From positions 1 through 61,698 of the forward strand of contig JANXBX010000011.1 of NCBI GenBank assembly GCA_025060595.1: 61,698 nucleotides of DNA. Direction: 5' to 3'. The notes beneath the pieces were generated by a model. It saw nothing but the letters and a program-made list of their open reading frames with translations, had not been told where the DNA came from and ran no database searches. Source of the DNA: Synergistota bacterium (GTDB lineage: Bacteria > Synergistota > GBS-1). Position 1 is the first letter of the stretch, and the number at the start of each line of letters is the position of its first letter. The position numbers were made by a program, and so were the translations under genes. This document shows, piece after piece, positions 26,186 through 36,435 of this stretch.

Positions 26186-26809
26186 ATGCTTAAGGTAAAA
26201 ATATGCGGGATTAAAAGAGAAGAAGATCTCAAAAAAGCAATAGAGCTAGGTTTTGATGCTATAGGTTTCATATTATGTCAAAGCAATAGACAAATAACTC
26301 TTGAGAAGGCTTTGAATCTCTCAAGCCTAGTGCCTCCTTTTGTATCTCTAGTAGCTGTAGTCAAAGATCCAACTCCCAATGAAATAGAAAATATAATTAA
26401 AGCAAGAATCTTTACATATATTCAATTCCATGGCGAGGAAAGCCCAGAAACTCTTGAAAAAGTTCCGATAAAAAGAATAAAAACCATAGCTATAAGGAAC
26501 GAAAATGACTTAATGATAACTAAACTTTACTTAAAAGTAGCAGATCTCTTTTTATTTGATACTAAGCTTGGGGAAAAAACAGGAGGTACAGGAAGATCTT
26601 TCGATTGGCTAATACTTAAAAAATACGATCGAAGTAAACCTTTTATCTTAGCTGGGGGCATAGGAATTCATAATGTTAAGAAAGCAGTGGAAAGCGTTTT
26701 TCCAAATGCGATAGATGTTAACAGCTCTTTAGAAATAGAACCTGGTATAAAGGATCATCAAAAGATGGAAAAACTTATGAAAATAATTAAAGAAATAAAG
26801 GGAGGATGA
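26186..26809 (+). CDS. trpF: Phosphoribosylanthranilate isomerase
   Basis: Isomerises phosphoribosylanthranilate before ring closure by TrpC. A 207-residue barrel with the catalytic Cys7 in KVKICGIKRE and the catalytic Asp in LFDTKLG, plus GGTGRSFDWL and FILAGGIG for phosphate binding. Genes on both sides are a few bases away. The gene order C-F as separate frames is normal outside enteric bacteria. Confidence 0.96.
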   Translation: MLKVKICGIKREEDLKKAIELGFDAIGFILCQSNRQITLEKALNLSSLVPPFVSLVAVVKDPTPNEIENIIKARIFTYIQFHGEESPETLEKVPIKRIKTIAIRNENDLMITKLYLKVADLFLFDTKLGEKTGGTGRSFDWLILKKYDRSKPFILAGGIGIHNVKKAVESVFPNAIDVNSSLEIEPGIKDHQKMEKLMKIIKEIKGG

Positions 26810-26812
26810 AAT

Positions 26813-28015
26813 ATGGTATATTTAAATGAAAAAAGAGGATATTTTGGAAGCTTTGGAGGAAGATTTGTTCCAGAAACTTTAATTCCAGCATTAGAAGAGT
26901 TAGAAAACATATACTTTTCTTTAAAAGATGATCCTTCTTTTAAAGAGGAACTTGAATCTTTACTCAGAGATTATTGTGGTAGACCAACACCCCTATATTA
27001 TGCAGAAAGACTCTCCAAAGAATATGGAAAGGGTAAAATTTACTTCAAACGAGAGGATTTAGTACATACAGGAGCTCATAAAATAAACAACGCTATAGGA
27101 CAAATACTTCTTGCTAAGAGAATGAAGAAAAAAAGAATAATAGCAGAAACTGGAGCAGGTCAACATGGTGTCGCAGTTGCCACAGTGTGCGCGAAGCTTA
27201 ATCTGGAGTGTTGTATCTACATGGGAGAGGAAGACATAGAAAGACAAAAGCTTAATGTTTATAAAATGAGAATGCTAGGAGCAAGAGTTATATCTGTATC
27301 ATCAGGAAGTAAAACTTTAAAAGACGCCACTAATGAAGCAATGAGAGACTGGGTATCAAATATAGAAACAACTTACTATCTTATAGGATCTGTTGTAGGC
27401 CCTCATCCTTATCCAACTATAGTAAGGGACTTTCAGAAAGTAATTGGGGAAGAAACAAAAAAACAAATTTTAGAAAAGGAAGGAAAGCTTCCAAACTACA
27501 TAATAGCCTGTGTTGGGGGAGGAAGCAACGCTATAGGAATGTTCTATCCCTTTATAAGTGACTTAGAAGTAAAGCTAGTAGGTGTTGAAGCAGGAGGGAA
27601 AGGACTTGCTTCAGGCCTTCATGCAGCATCACTTAATGCGGGTAAAGTAGGAGTCCTTCACGGATGTAAATCCTATGTTTTACAAGATGAAAATGGGCAA
27701 ATAATTAATCCCTACTCCATATCAGCGGGTTTAGATTATCCTGGAGTAGGACCAGAACATGCCTTCCTTAAAGAAATCAAGAGAGCAATTTATGTCACAA
27801 TTAATGATGAAGAAGCCCTTGAAGCAGCAATGATAACTACCAAAACTGAGGGAATCATACCTGCTCTTGAAAGTGCTCATGCTATAGCCTATGCTATAAA
27901 ACTATTAAGAGAAATTAGTAACAATGATATTATAGTTGTTAATCTCTCAGGAAGAGGAGACAAAGATATGCCTACACTAATCAAAAGGTTTAAGTTGGAA
28001 GGTGATGAAAAATGA
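26813..28015 (+). CDS. trpB: Tryptophan synthase beta chain
   Basis: Condenses indole with serine using pyridoxal phosphate. 400 residues of the TrpB1 type: [13 protein letters not shown] at the N-terminus, PLP lysine K90 in [18 protein letters not shown], the phosphate-binding [10 protein letters not shown], and [13 protein letters not shown]. The match to TrpB1 and the adjacent trpA mean a normal alpha-beta complex with indole tunnelling. Ends in an ATGA overlap with trpA. Confidence 0.98.
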   Translation: MVYLNEKRGYFGSFGGRFVPETLIPALEELENIYFSLKDDPSFKEELESLLRDYCGRPTPLYYAERLSKEYGKGKIYFKREDLVHTGAHKINNAIGQILLAKRMKKKRIIAETGAGQHGVAVATVCAKLNLECCIYMGEEDIERQKLNVYKMRMLGARVISVSSGSKTLKDATNEAMRDWVSNIETTYYLIGSVVGPHPYPTIVRDFQKVIGEETKKQILEKEGKLPNYIIACVGGGSNAIGMFYPFISDLEVKLVGVEAGGKGLASGLHAASLNAGKVGVLHGCKSYVLQDENGQIINPYSISAGLDYPGVGPEHAFLKEIKRAIYVTINDEEALEAAMITTKTEGIIPALESAHAIAYAIKLLREISNNDIIVVNLSGRGDKDMPTLIKRFKLEGDEK

Positions 28016-28818
28016 ACAAAGAAATTAGTTTTAACAATATATTTTCAAGAGGAAAGGTTCTAATACCTTTCATTACAGCTGGATATCCTAATTTAAATTT
28101 ATTTGAGAAAATAATTAGAAACTTATACCAAAGTGGTGCAGACATAATAGAAATAGGCATACCCTTCTCAGACCCACTTGCAGATGGGGTAACTATTCAA
28201 AAATCAAACCAAACTGTCTTAAAACAAGGGATTAATCTTAGGTTAATCTTATCGAGAATATCCAGGATTTCTCAAGAGATTACTTCCCCAATAGTTATAA
28301 TGAGCTACTATAATCCTATTCTATCTTACGGAATTAAAAAATTTATAAATGATGCAAAAGAATCTGGTATTTCAGGAATCATAGTTCCAGATTTACCCTT
28401 TGACGAAAGGGAACCGCTATACTCTATGGCTAAAGAGAAGAACATAAAAACTATACTTATGATAACTCCTGTTACACCTTTAGAAAGAGTTAGAGAAATT
28501 ATTAAACACGGAGATGGTTTTATATACTGCGTATCACTTATAGGAATAACAGGAGATAGTAAAAAACCCTTATTTAGCTGGATATCTCAAGATTTACCAA
28601 ACATACGCAAGTTATCACCTCTACCTATAATCTTAGGTTTTGGAATAGATTCTCCAGAAACAGCACAAAAAGTTTCGCCATACGTAGACGGAATCGTAGT
28701 AGGAAGTGCACTAATAAAAAAGATAGATAACCTTATTAAATCAAGCATTGACGAAAACAGACTACTTAGAGAGATCGAATATTTTATAAGAAGTTTAAAA
28801 TTAGCAATAACTTCTTAA
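28012..28818 (+). CDS. trpA: Tryptophan synthase alpha chain
   Basis: Releases indole from indole-glycerol phosphate and passes it to TrpB. A 268-residue barrel with catalytic Glu47 in [11 protein letters not shown] and Asp58 in PLADGV, the family motif [11 protein letters not shown], and [11 protein letters not shown]. The start codon overlaps the trpB stop (ATGA). It is the last gene of the operon. Only a weak CCAA/TTGG hairpin followed by TTTT (about 28832-28846) could end transcription. Confidence 0.97.
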   Translation: MNKEISFNNIFSRGKVLIPFITAGYPNLNLFEKIIRNLYQSGADIIEIGIPFSDPLADGVTIQKSNQTVLKQGINLRLILSRISRISQEITSPIVIMSYYNPILSYGIKKFINDAKESGISGIIVPDLPFDEREPLYSMAKEKNIKTILMITPVTPLERVREIIKHGDGFIYCVSLIGITGDSKKPLFSWISQDLPNIRKLSPLPIILGFGIDSPETAQKVSPYVDGIVVGSALIKKIDNLIKSSIDENRLLREIEYFIRSLKLAITS

Positions 28819-28878
28819 CCTCTTATACCCCAACAGTTGGTTTTATTCCTAACTACTATAGATTTCAATTGGCTCAGA

Positions 28879-28887
28879 TGTTATAAT
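28879..28887 (+). promoter_or_regulatory. Extended -10 promoter of cheR
   Basis: TGTTATAAT (28879-28887) is a perfect extended -10 element. The -35 region (TAGATT near 28859) is poor, which is usual for extended -10 promoters. It lies about 38 bp before the cheR start. Confidence 0.6.
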
Positions 28888-28925
28888 TTTAAAAGTAAAA
28901 ACTAAAAATCGGGGAGGATCAAAGC

Positions 28926-29726
28926 ATGATAAAAGAGGATTTTACCCTTTTCCCTAAAGAATACGAAGATTTTAAGAAAAAGTTTTTAGAGATATCAGGA
29001 ATAGATTTGAACTTTTACAAGCATCAAATTCACAGAAGGGTTCACATGTTTATGAAAAGATGGAACATAGGGAACTATGAAGAGCTTTTTAAGTTAATAA
29101 AAACTGACAAGGAAAAATATAAGTCATTCGTTGATTATCTTACAATAAATGTTTCCGAGTTTTTCAGAAACCCAGAGAGATTTGAGATTCTTGAAAAAGA
29201 AATTATCCCTCTTACTATGAAACCTGATAAATCTATAAAAATATGGAGCGCTGGCTGCTCTACAGGAGAAGAACCATACTCTCTAGCAATCATATTGGAG
29301 GACCTAAAGATGAAGAAAACCCCTCGCATCCTTGCTACTGATATAGATCCTAACGCACTAGAAAAAGCAAAGCAGGGAATATACGATATTAAACAACTAC
29401 AAAATGTTAACCCTGAACGCCTCAAAAACTATTTTATCAAAAAGGGGGAAAATCTCTACGAGGTAAATAACAATATCAAGGAAAGAGTAGAATTTAAAAG
29501 GCATGACCTTCTTAATGATCCCTTCGATAAAGATTTTGACCTTATACTTTGCAGAAATGTAGTAATATACTTTGAAAAGGAAATAAAAGACAAACTTTAC
29601 CAAAAATTTAGAGATGCTCTCCGAATAGGGGGAGTACTAATGGTAGGGAATACCGAACAAATATTTGGATATAGAGAAATAGGTTTTAAGTCAATCAAGC
29701 CATTTTTTTATCAGCGCATCAAGTAG
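28926..29726 (+). CDS. cheR: Chemotaxis-type protein-glutamate O-methyltransferase (CheR)
   Basis: Methylates glutamates of chemoreceptors with S-adenosylmethionine. 266 residues: an N-terminal helical CheR domain (to ~75), then the methyltransferase with WSAGCSTGEEPYSLA (SAM loop), ILATDIDPNALEKA, and DLILCRNVVIYFE. The beta-subdomain and the VGNTE element are present. Ribosome site GGGGAGG is well placed. No receptor, cheA or cheB is in the window. It stands alone and converges with the carbonic anhydrase gene, overlapping it by 16 nt. It may act in taxis or in a Che-like signalling system elsewhere. Confidence 0.95.
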   Translation: MIKEDFTLFPKEYEDFKKKFLEISGIDLNFYKHQIHRRVHMFMKRWNIGNYEELFKLIKTDKEKYKSFVDYLTINVSEFFRNPERFEILEKEIIPLTMKPDKSIKIWSAGCSTGEEPYSLAIILEDLKMKKTPRILATDIDPNALEKAKQGIYDIKQLQNVNPERLKNYFIKKGENLYEVNNNIKERVEFKRHDLLNDPFDKDFDLILCRNVVIYFEKEIKDKLYQKFRDALRIGGVLMVGNTEQIFGYREIGFKSIKPFFYQRIK

Positions 29727-30187
29727 CTTTTTGCAAGTTCCCAATACTTAGCAGCATGTTCTTCAAGACTCTTTTTCTCATCCTCAGTAAGATTTCTCAC
29801 AACTTTACCAGGAACCCCCATAACAAGAACGCCTGGGGGAATCTCTTTCCCAGGCGTTATAACTGTCCCCGCTGCTATTATAGAGTGATCTCCTATAACA
29901 CAATTATCTAACAAAATAGCTCCCATACCTACAAGAGTAAAGTCATCTATTCTACAAGCATGAATAATAGCACCGTGCCCTATAGTAACTCCCTTACCTA
30001 TTATGGTTGGGATATCCTTATCCACATGTATAACCACATTATCTTGCACATTACTCAATTCCCCAATCTCTATGGAAGCTATATCAGCTCTTAAAACGGC
30101 CCCAAACCAAATACTTACCCTTTCCCCTAATACTACATTTCCTATAAGCTTGGCTGTATCTGCTATGAAAACATTAGCTTTAGACAT
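29711..30187 (-). CDS. Gamma-class carbonic anhydrase-like hexapeptide protein
   Basis: A trimeric left-handed beta-helix protein (158 residues) with repeated [VI]G-type hexapeptides. The metal-site histidines are in VVIHVD and in IGHGAIIHAC. The short form without the acidic loop resembles CamH/YrdA proteins, where carbonic anhydrase activity varies with metal. It begins 14 nt after atpD, with GAGGAGG before the ATG, so it belongs to the V-ATPase transcript. Its 3' end overlaps cheR in a convergent way. The reaction is inferred from family. Confidence 0.85.
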   Translation of the reverse strand: MSKANVFIADTAKLIGNVVLGERVSIWFGAVLRADIASIEIGELSNVQDNVVIHVDKDIPTIIGKGVTIGHGAIIHACRIDDFTLVGMGAILLDNCVIGDHSIIAAGTVITPGKEIPPGVLVMGVPGKVVRNLTEDEKKSLEEHAAKYWELAKSYLMR

Positions 30188-30200
30188 TAGTACATCCTCC

Positions 30201-30821
30201 TCAGTGTTTTCTCACGATTTCCTTTATCTTCATTAATCTTGTTAAGGCGGCTCTTTCCATCTCATCAAGCTTCATAGTTATAAAAGATATAGCCTCCTCA
30301 AGGCCCGGGATCAAAACATATTCTAAGGCATTAACCCTTCTCCTAGTTCTTTCTATTTCATCAGCAAGCAAAATAACAGCCTTTTCCATTTCCGCAAGCT
30401 TAATAAGTTTTGGAAGAAAATTAATAAAAGTATATAAGGCCACATCAAGCTCCCCTGATGTCTCCCAGAAACCATAATTCGTAGGATCACCCTCATAAAA
30501 AAAATCAAACTTCGGAACAAAAACACTCATCATGTTAACCTTACTAATTTTAAGGAGAGACTTTATACCAGGCAAAAGCAAAGCCTCTTCCAAGCTTCTA
30601 CTGCTCATAACCGCCCTTGCTCCTAAAAAGTTAACGTACGCTCTTTGAAGCTCCCTTTCAAGCTCCTCTCTCAGGGATCTACTCTCACGAACCAGCTGAA
30701 TAAATTGCTTTATAAGAGCATCCTGTTTATCCTTAAGAAGCTTATGCCCTCTTTTTGCTATAGCAAGTCTCCTCCTTAAGCGGAGGAGTTCCATTCTATT
30801 AGGATTAACTCGCAGCTTCAT
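30201..30821 (-). CDS. atpD: V/A-type ATPase subunit D (central stalk)
   Basis: The rotating shaft of the V/A-ATPase, equivalent to gamma in F-type enzymes. 206 residues, mostly helical, with the N-terminal [31 protein letters not shown]-type motif seen in this family (residues ~6-37) and a long C-terminal coiled coil with [17 protein letters not shown]. Overlaps the end of atpB by 17 nt. Confidence 0.96.
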   Translation of the reverse strand: MKLRVNPNRMELLRLRRRLAIAKRGHKLLKDKQDALIKQFIQLVRESRSLREELERELQRAYVNFLGARAVMSSRSLEEALLLPGIKSLLKISKVNMMSVFVPKFDFFYEGDPTNYGFWETSGELDVALYTFINFLPKLIKLAEMEKAVILLADEIERTRRRVNALEYVLIPGLEEAISFITMKLDEMERAALTRLMKIKEIVRKH

Positions 30822-32214
30822 AAGTCCTTTCCCTCACTTTAATTCTTGGTATAAGATATTTTTCTTTGAACTCGTCCCTAACTCTCTTTAGCTCCTTAAT
30901 AGGAAGCATTGCAAGAAGCTCCCAACCAAGGTCGAGAGTTTCCTCTATTGATCTTTCCTCATACTCTCCCTGCCTTACATATTTATCCTCAAACTCATCA
31001 GCAAATTTTACAAATGCTCTATCTTCTTCAGTAAGAGCACCCTCACCAAGTATAATAGCAAGCTCTCTTGCCTCTCTTCCTCTAGCATAAGCAGCAAAAA
31101 GCTGATTTAGTAAATCCGCATGATCTTCTCTTGTTTTTCCATAACCTATTCCTTTATCTTTGAGGCGAGAAAGAGATGGTAACACATCAACAGGTGGATA
31201 TATACCTTTGCGATGTAACTCCCTACTTAATATTATTTGGCCTTCAGTTATATAGCCTGTGAGATCTGGTATAGGATGAGTTTTATCATCTTCAGGCATT
31301 GTCAATATAGGAATTTGCGTTATAGAACCCTTTTTGCCTTTTATTCTTCCAGCTCTTTCATAAATAGTAGCAAGGTCTGTATAAAGATAGCCAGGATAAC
31401 CTCTTCTTCCAGGAACTTCTTTTCTTGCAGCGGATATCTCTCTCAAAGCTTCACAGTAGTTAGTCATGTCCGTTAATATAACAAGAACATGCATATCTAA
31501 GTCAAAAGCCATATATTCAGCAGCAGTCAAAGCTAGTCGAGGAGTTGCTATACGCTCTATAGCAGGATCATCAGCTAAGTTTATAAACATAACGGCTCTT
31601 TTTATTGCTCCAGTTCTATTAAAATCCTCTATAAAGAAATTAGCCTCTTCAAAGGTTATACCCATCGCTGCGAAAACTACCGCAAAATTCTCCTCCGAAG
31701 ATAAAACCTTAGCCTGCCTTGCTATTTGAGCAGCCATTCTAGAATGAGGAAGCCCGCTTCCCGAGAATATAGGAAGCTTTTGCCCTCTAACCAGTGTATT
31801 CATACCATCAATAGTAGAAATCCCTGTTTGAATAAACTCAGAAGGATAATTACGAGAATAGGGATTTATAGGGTTACCATTTATATCAAGCTTTTTCTCC
31901 GGTATTATTTCAGGACCACCATCTATAGGTTTTCCGGAACCATCAAATATTCTACCAAGCATATCCCTACTTACAGGAAGTTCCAAAGCTTTTCCAAGAA
32001 ATCTAACCTTTGCACTTTTTATATCTAAACCTGAAGTCCCTTCGAAAACTTGAACAAGAGCTTTATCTGTGGTAACCTCAAGAACACGACCTCTTCTAAT
32101 TTCTCCACTCCCGAGTTGAATCTCAACAAGCTCGTCATATTTAACATCAGTGACCTTCTCAACCACAATAAGAGGACCAGAAACCCCACTAATCGTTCTA
32201 TATTCCTTTATCAA
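30805..32214 (-). CDS. atpB: V/A-type ATPase subunit B (non-catalytic)
   Basis: Alternates with subunit A in the A3B3 head. 469 residues with the B-subunit start [37 protein letters not shown] (the loop lacks the Walker lysine, as expected of B), [16 protein letters not shown] and [14 protein letters not shown]. The start appears to be TTG, 9 nt after GGAGGTGA. It lies 2 nt after atpA. Confidence 0.97.
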   Translation of the reverse strand: MIKEYRTISGVSGPLIVVEKVTDVKYDELVEIQLGSGEIRRGRVLEVTTDKALVQVFEGTSGLDIKSAKVRFLGKALELPVSRDMLGRIFDGSGKPIDGGPEIIPEKKLDINGNPINPYSRNYPSEFIQTGISTIDGMNTLVRGQKLPIFSGSGLPHSRMAAQIARQAKVLSSEENFAVVFAAMGITFEEANFFIEDFNRTGAIKRAVMFINLADDPAIERIATPRLALTAAEYMAFDLDMHVLVILTDMTNYCEALREISAARKEVPGRRGYPGYLYTDLATIYERAGRIKGKKGSITQIPILTMPEDDKTHPIPDLTGYITEGQIILSRELHRKGIYPPVDVLPSLSRLKDKGIGYGKTREDHADLLNQLFAAYARGREARELAIILGEGALTEEDRAFVKFADEFEDKYVRQGEYEERSIEETLDLGWELLAMLPIKELKRVRDEFKEKYLIPRIKVRERTYEAAS

Positions 32215-32216
32215 AA

Positions 32217-33986
32217 TTATTCACCTCCAGTAGGAATAAGGGAGTAAATCTGCCTCTTAAGCTTTTCCCCAATCTTATCAAACATCTCTAAGTTACCTTC
32301 AGGTATATACTTCATACGCGCTATATCTTCAAGAACTTCCATCTTCTCTATATCTCTTAGAGCAGCTCCTTTCCTAAGAGCATCTTGAGCAAGCTTATAG
32401 AACTCCATTATTATCTTAAGCATCCTATACTGTTTTGCAAAAGAAGTATAAGTATCTACCTCGTGAAAGGCGCTCTGATGTAGAAAGTCCTCTCTTATAG
32501 ATTTAGCAGCTAGAAGTTTAAGCCTGTCTTCCTTTGATAAAGCATCTATTCCAACAAGCCTAACTATCTCTTTTAACTCCGCCTCTTCTTCTAAAAGTTT
32601 CATCGCCTCTTTTCTTATTTCGATCCACTCATCTCCAACTTCTCTCCTCCAATAATCCTCAAGCTCCTCCATGTACAGAGAATAGCTATTAAGCCAATTT
32701 ATGGCAGGAAAGTGTCTCTGATAAGCAAGTTCTGCATCTAATCCCCAGAAAACCTTTACAACCCTCAAAGTATTTTGAGTTACAGGTTCAGATAGGTCAC
32801 CACCTGGAGGAGAAACCGCCCCTATTACACTTATAGACCCTATACGGTTATCCCTGCCTAAACATATTACTTTACCAGCTCTTTCATAGAAAGAAGCTAA
32901 TCTTGTTCCTAAGTAAGCTGGATATCCTTCTTCGCCAGGCATCTCTTCTAGCCTTCCCGATATTTCCCTTAAAGCTTCCGCCCACCTTGAGGTTGAGTCA
33001 GCCATGAGGGCAACATCATATCCCATATCTCTATAATACTCTGCCATAGTTATCCCTGTGTATATAGAAGCCTCTCTTGCTGCAACTGGCATATTAGAGG
33101 TATTAGCAACAAGCACTGTTCTTTTCATCAAAGGTTCGCCTGACTTCGGATCAGTAAGCTCAGGAAATTCTATAAGAACGTCAGTCATTTCATTTCCCCT
33201 CTCGCCACAACCAATGTAAACAACTATATCAGCACTCGCCCATTTAGCAAGCTGGTGCTGAATAACCGTTTTTCCACTCCCAAAAGGTCCAGGAACGCAA
33301 GCTGTTCCCCCTTTAGCTAACGTAAAGAAAGTATCAATTACTCTTTGCCCAGTAGTAAGAGGTTCATCAGGAGGAAGTTGCCTCTTATAAGGTCTCCTTT
33401 GTCTAACAGGCCACTTTTGCATCATTGTCAATTCTATCTCTTCACCATTAACTTCAAGAACAACTACTACATCTTCAACCCTATAATCTCCCTCTTTCAC
33501 TACTTTTTTAACCTTGCCATTCTTCCCAGGCGGAACCATAATTTTATGCTCCACCAGGATAGTTTCTTGGACAACTCCAAGTATATCTCCCGCTTCGACT
33601 TCTTCCCCTTCCCTTACTTTAGGAACAAAATGCCACTTTTTATTTCTATCAAGAGCGTTAACTTTCAAACCACGGGTTATAAAACTACCTTTGGTTATTT
33701 CTTCTATCAAACTGAGAGGCCTCTGGATACCATCAAATATAGATTCTATAAGACCAGGTCCAAGTTCAACACTTAGAGGCATACCTGTAGAAATTACAGG
33801 CTCGCCAGGTCCTACACCAGAAGTTTCCTCATAAACTTGAATGAAGGCCTGATCTCCTTTAAGCTCTATTATCTCCCCTACAAGCCCTTGCTTTCCAACA
33901 TAAACGACATCATACATTTTGGAACCTAACATGTTGTTGGCAACCACAAGAGGACCACAAACTCTTACAATCTTCCCCTCTTTCAT
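32217..33986 (-). CDS. atpA: V/A-type ATPase subunit A (catalytic)
   Basis: The nucleotide-hydrolysing or synthesising subunit. 589 residues with Walker A GPFGSGKT at 233-240, the insertion domain of ~80 residues before it (unique to A subunits), GERGNEM, and [23 protein letters not shown] at 33984-33986 is 6 nt from AAGGAGAGG; a TTG two codons upstream opens the longer frame. The set H-I-K-E-C-F-A-B-D is complete, and no F-type genes are in the window. Confidence 0.98.
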   Translation of the reverse strand: MKEGKIVRVCGPLVVANNMLGSKMYDVVYVGKQGLVGEIIELKGDQAFIQVYEETSGVGPGEPVISTGMPLSVELGPGLIESIFDGIQRPLSLIEEITKGSFITRGLKVNALDRNKKWHFVPKVREGEEVEAGDILGVVQETILVEHKIMVPPGKNGKVKKVVKEGDYRVEDVVVVLEVNGEEIELTMMQKWPVRQRRPYKRQLPPDEPLTTGQRVIDTFFTLAKGGTACVPGPFGSGKTVIQHQLAKWASADIVVYIGCGERGNEMTDVLIEFPELTDPKSGEPLMKRTVLVANTSNMPVAAREASIYTGITMAEYYRDMGYDVALMADSTSRWAEALREISGRLEEMPGEEGYPAYLGTRLASFYERAGKVICLGRDNRIGSISVIGAVSPPGGDLSEPVTQNTLRVVKVFWGLDAELAYQRHFPAINWLNSYSLYMEELEDYWRREVGDEWIEIRKEAMKLLEEEAELKEIVRLVGIDALSKEDRLKLLAAKSIREDFLHQSAFHEVDTYTSFAKQYRMLKIIMEFYKLAQDALRKGAALRDIEKMEVLEDIARMKYIPEGNLEMFDKIGEKLKRQIYSLIPTGGE

Positions 33987-34011
33987 ATCCAACCTCTCCT
34001 TTTAATCAGTA

Positions 34012-34335
34012 TCATGAAGTTTTGAATATATCTATACCAACTGCTCTTTCCACGCTCTTCCTTATCCTTTCTCTACTAAAACCAGTTGAGCCCTTAACGC
34101 TTGGAATCACAAGGACTGCACATTCCGCCTCTCTATTAGCTTGATTAATTAGCTCTTCCATAGACGAAGCAATATCCTCTGTTATAAAAACAATACCATA
34201 ACCACTTTTAACTAAAGATAGAAGTATATCTTTAGCTTCTTTAAAATCTCTAACAACATAAGTATCCACTCCAACCGCTTTAAAACCTATAGAAGACTCA
34301 TAATCTCCTATCATTCCAATTTTAAGCATAGACAT
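34012..34335 (-). CDS. atpF: V/A-type ATPase subunit F
   Basis: A small regulatory stalk subunit (107 residues) with the KIGMIGDYESSIGFKAVGVD start, YGIVFITEDIA in the middle and a C-terminal helix after IPSVKGSTG. It caps the central stalk between D and the C subunit. It overlaps atpC by 14 nt. An ATG two codons downstream is an equally possible start. Confidence 0.95.
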   Translation of the reverse strand: MSMLKIGMIGDYESSIGFKAVGVDTYVVRDFKEAKDILLSLVKSGYGIVFITEDIASSMEELINQANREAECAVLVIPSVKGSTGFSRERIRKSVERAVGIDIFKTS

Positions 34336-35335
34336 TTCTCAATCTCTCCTTTAATACATTTTCAGGGATACCAGCCTGCTTTCCTGTTATTACAATCCTC
34401 AGATTCTTTATCTCTGTATCCTTTGCTACCATAAAAGCAACTATAGGTTGAATCCCAAACATAACATACTTGGCTCGCCTCATTGCCTCCATCAAATAAT
34501 CATCCCTAAGTTTTTCTATAGAAGAAATATCCTTCTGATGCTCAAAGACACTAACCATTTTCTCTATCACTTCACCATAGGAGGAATAATAGAGCGCTTT
34601 AGTTAAAGAATCTAAACTATCTTGATAGACTTCAACCAATCTATCTTTATCCACAAAACCACCAGAAATCAGCACATCTCCCAAAAAACTCTTAGATCTT
34701 CCAGCAAGCCTTGACCTAAAGAATGTTGTGATATTAGTGAGGTCTATAAGTACTCTAACATACTCTACCAAAAATGGCTCATTCAGAGATCTAGCATTGT
34801 CAAGCATAAAGTGAAAATAAAGCTTATCAAGATAAAGATCTATGAATCTGGTGTCTAACTCTGCTTTGTCCATTTTATCCAGAAGATCCATCAGTATGTA
34901 AACACTATCCTTGCGATAAAAGGGAAGATAAACATATTGTTCGTTCTCAATAAAAGAAATCATCTTGTCTATCGGTACGGTCCCCATGTCTATAAGAATA
35001 TCCCACTTTTTCTTCATCCCACGCTTAGATAAGATCTTATTCTTAAATAAAATTTTAATGTTAAAAATATCATAAGAGTAAGCAAAAAAGTCCTTCAACC
35101 TTTTATCTGGCAATATTTCTCTGACTATATTTGAAGTTCTTCTAATCTCATCCTCCCAAAGAACATCAAAACTTTCTATTTCTTTTAAACCATATACAGT
35201 TTCTCCTAAAATCTTCTTGATATCAGCAATAGAATTTGCTCCAATCAATCTATGAAAGAAAGCTAACGGCAAAAGCTCATTCTCTAAATACCTAATACGG
35301 GAAACTGCATAAGTATATTTAAAATTTCTTTCCAC
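34322..35335 (-). CDS. atpC: V/A-type ATPase subunit C (d-type rotor socket)
   Basis: Joins the central stalk to the membrane ring. All-helical, ~337 residues, with the usual N-terminus FKYTYAVSRIRYLENELL and repeated helical units such as LIGANSIADIKKILGETVYG. The longest frame reaches 35371 inside atpE, but the GTG at 35333-35335 gives the normal N-terminus and is preceded, though at some distance, by GGAGGG. Expression is probably coupled to atpE. Confidence 0.92.
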   Translation of the reverse strand: MERNFKYTYAVSRIRYLENELLPLAFFHRLIGANSIADIKKILGETVYGLKEIESFDVLWEDEIRRTSNIVREILPDKRLKDFFAYSYDIFNIKILFKNKILSKRGMKKKWDILIDMGTVPIDKMISFIENEQYVYLPFYRKDSVYILMDLLDKMDKAELDTRFIDLYLDKLYFHFMLDNARSLNEPFLVEYVRVLIDLTNITTFFRSRLAGRSKSFLGDVLISGGFVDKDRLVEVYQDSLDSLTKALYYSSYGEVIEKMVSVFEHQKDISSIEKLRDDYLMEAMRRAKYVMFGIQPIVAFMVAKDTEIKNLRIVITGKQAGIPENVLKERLRNVYA

Positions 35336-35336
35336 T

Positions 35337-35927
35337 TTAAGGGTTACCCTCCTCAAAAAGCATTTTAACAACCTCAGCTTCCCATTTTTCTTTTACATCC
35401 TTAACTATGGTATCTATTGATAAGTTAACCTCCACGTCTCCTCGACTAAGAATTAACCCTTTCCCAAAATTACCACGATGACTAGAAAGTTTTAAATTCC
35501 AGGCTTTTTTCCTATTAATGTCCTGTATAAAATTCCCGTTAAGTAAATTTTCATCCCTTCCTAATATAACCTCCTCGTCTTTCGTTTCAACAGCACGCTC
35601 AAGTAATCTTCCAAAAAAAGAAATATAATCTCCTTTAGAAAGGCTTTCTAACTTTAAACGCAATTTATTAAAAACTTCATCGAGTAAATTTCTTTTAGCT
35701 GCAAGAAGTTTTTTCCCCATTTCCAACTCAGCTACAATACGTTTATTTTCTATTTCTCGCTTTTTTATTTCCTCAAACTCAAGCTTGGCCTTATTTATTA
35801 GCTCGTTAACTTTTACCTCAGCCTCTTTCAATATATGATTTCTCCTTGCCTCTGCTTCTTTAAGAATCTTTTCTGCTTCTTTTTTAGCATCTTCTATAAT
35901 TTTTAACTTTATATCCTCTAAAGACAT
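35337..35927 (-). CDS. atpE: V/A-type ATPase subunit E (peripheral stalk)
   Basis: Forms the peripheral stator with subunit H/G. 196 residues: the first ~100 are a charged coiled coil (DAKKEAEKILKEAEARRNHILKEAE type), and the rest is the globular head that binds A/B, with LSLDTIVK-like strand LSIDTIVKDVKEKWEAEV at the end. ATG at 35925-35927 is 8 nt from GGAGG; a GTG two codons upstream begins the longer frame. Confidence 0.94.
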   Translation of the reverse strand: MSLEDIKLKIIEDAKKEAEKILKEAEARRNHILKEAEVKVNELINKAKLEFEEIKKREIENKRIVAELEMGKKLLAAKRNLLDEVFNKLRLKLESLSKGDYISFFGRLLERAVETKDEEVILGRDENLLNGNFIQDINRKKAWNLKLSSHRGNFGKGLILSRGDVEVNLSIDTIVKDVKEKWEAEVVKMLFEEGNP

Positions 35928-35940
35928 ATCCACTGCCTCC

Positions 35941-36435
<495 letters not shown>

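Noticed and set aside
22331-28818. trp operon as recently transferred DNA because its codons look more A-rich
   Set aside because: All plus-strand genes share this bias, so strand-specific mutation explains it. No mobile-element remains flank the operon.
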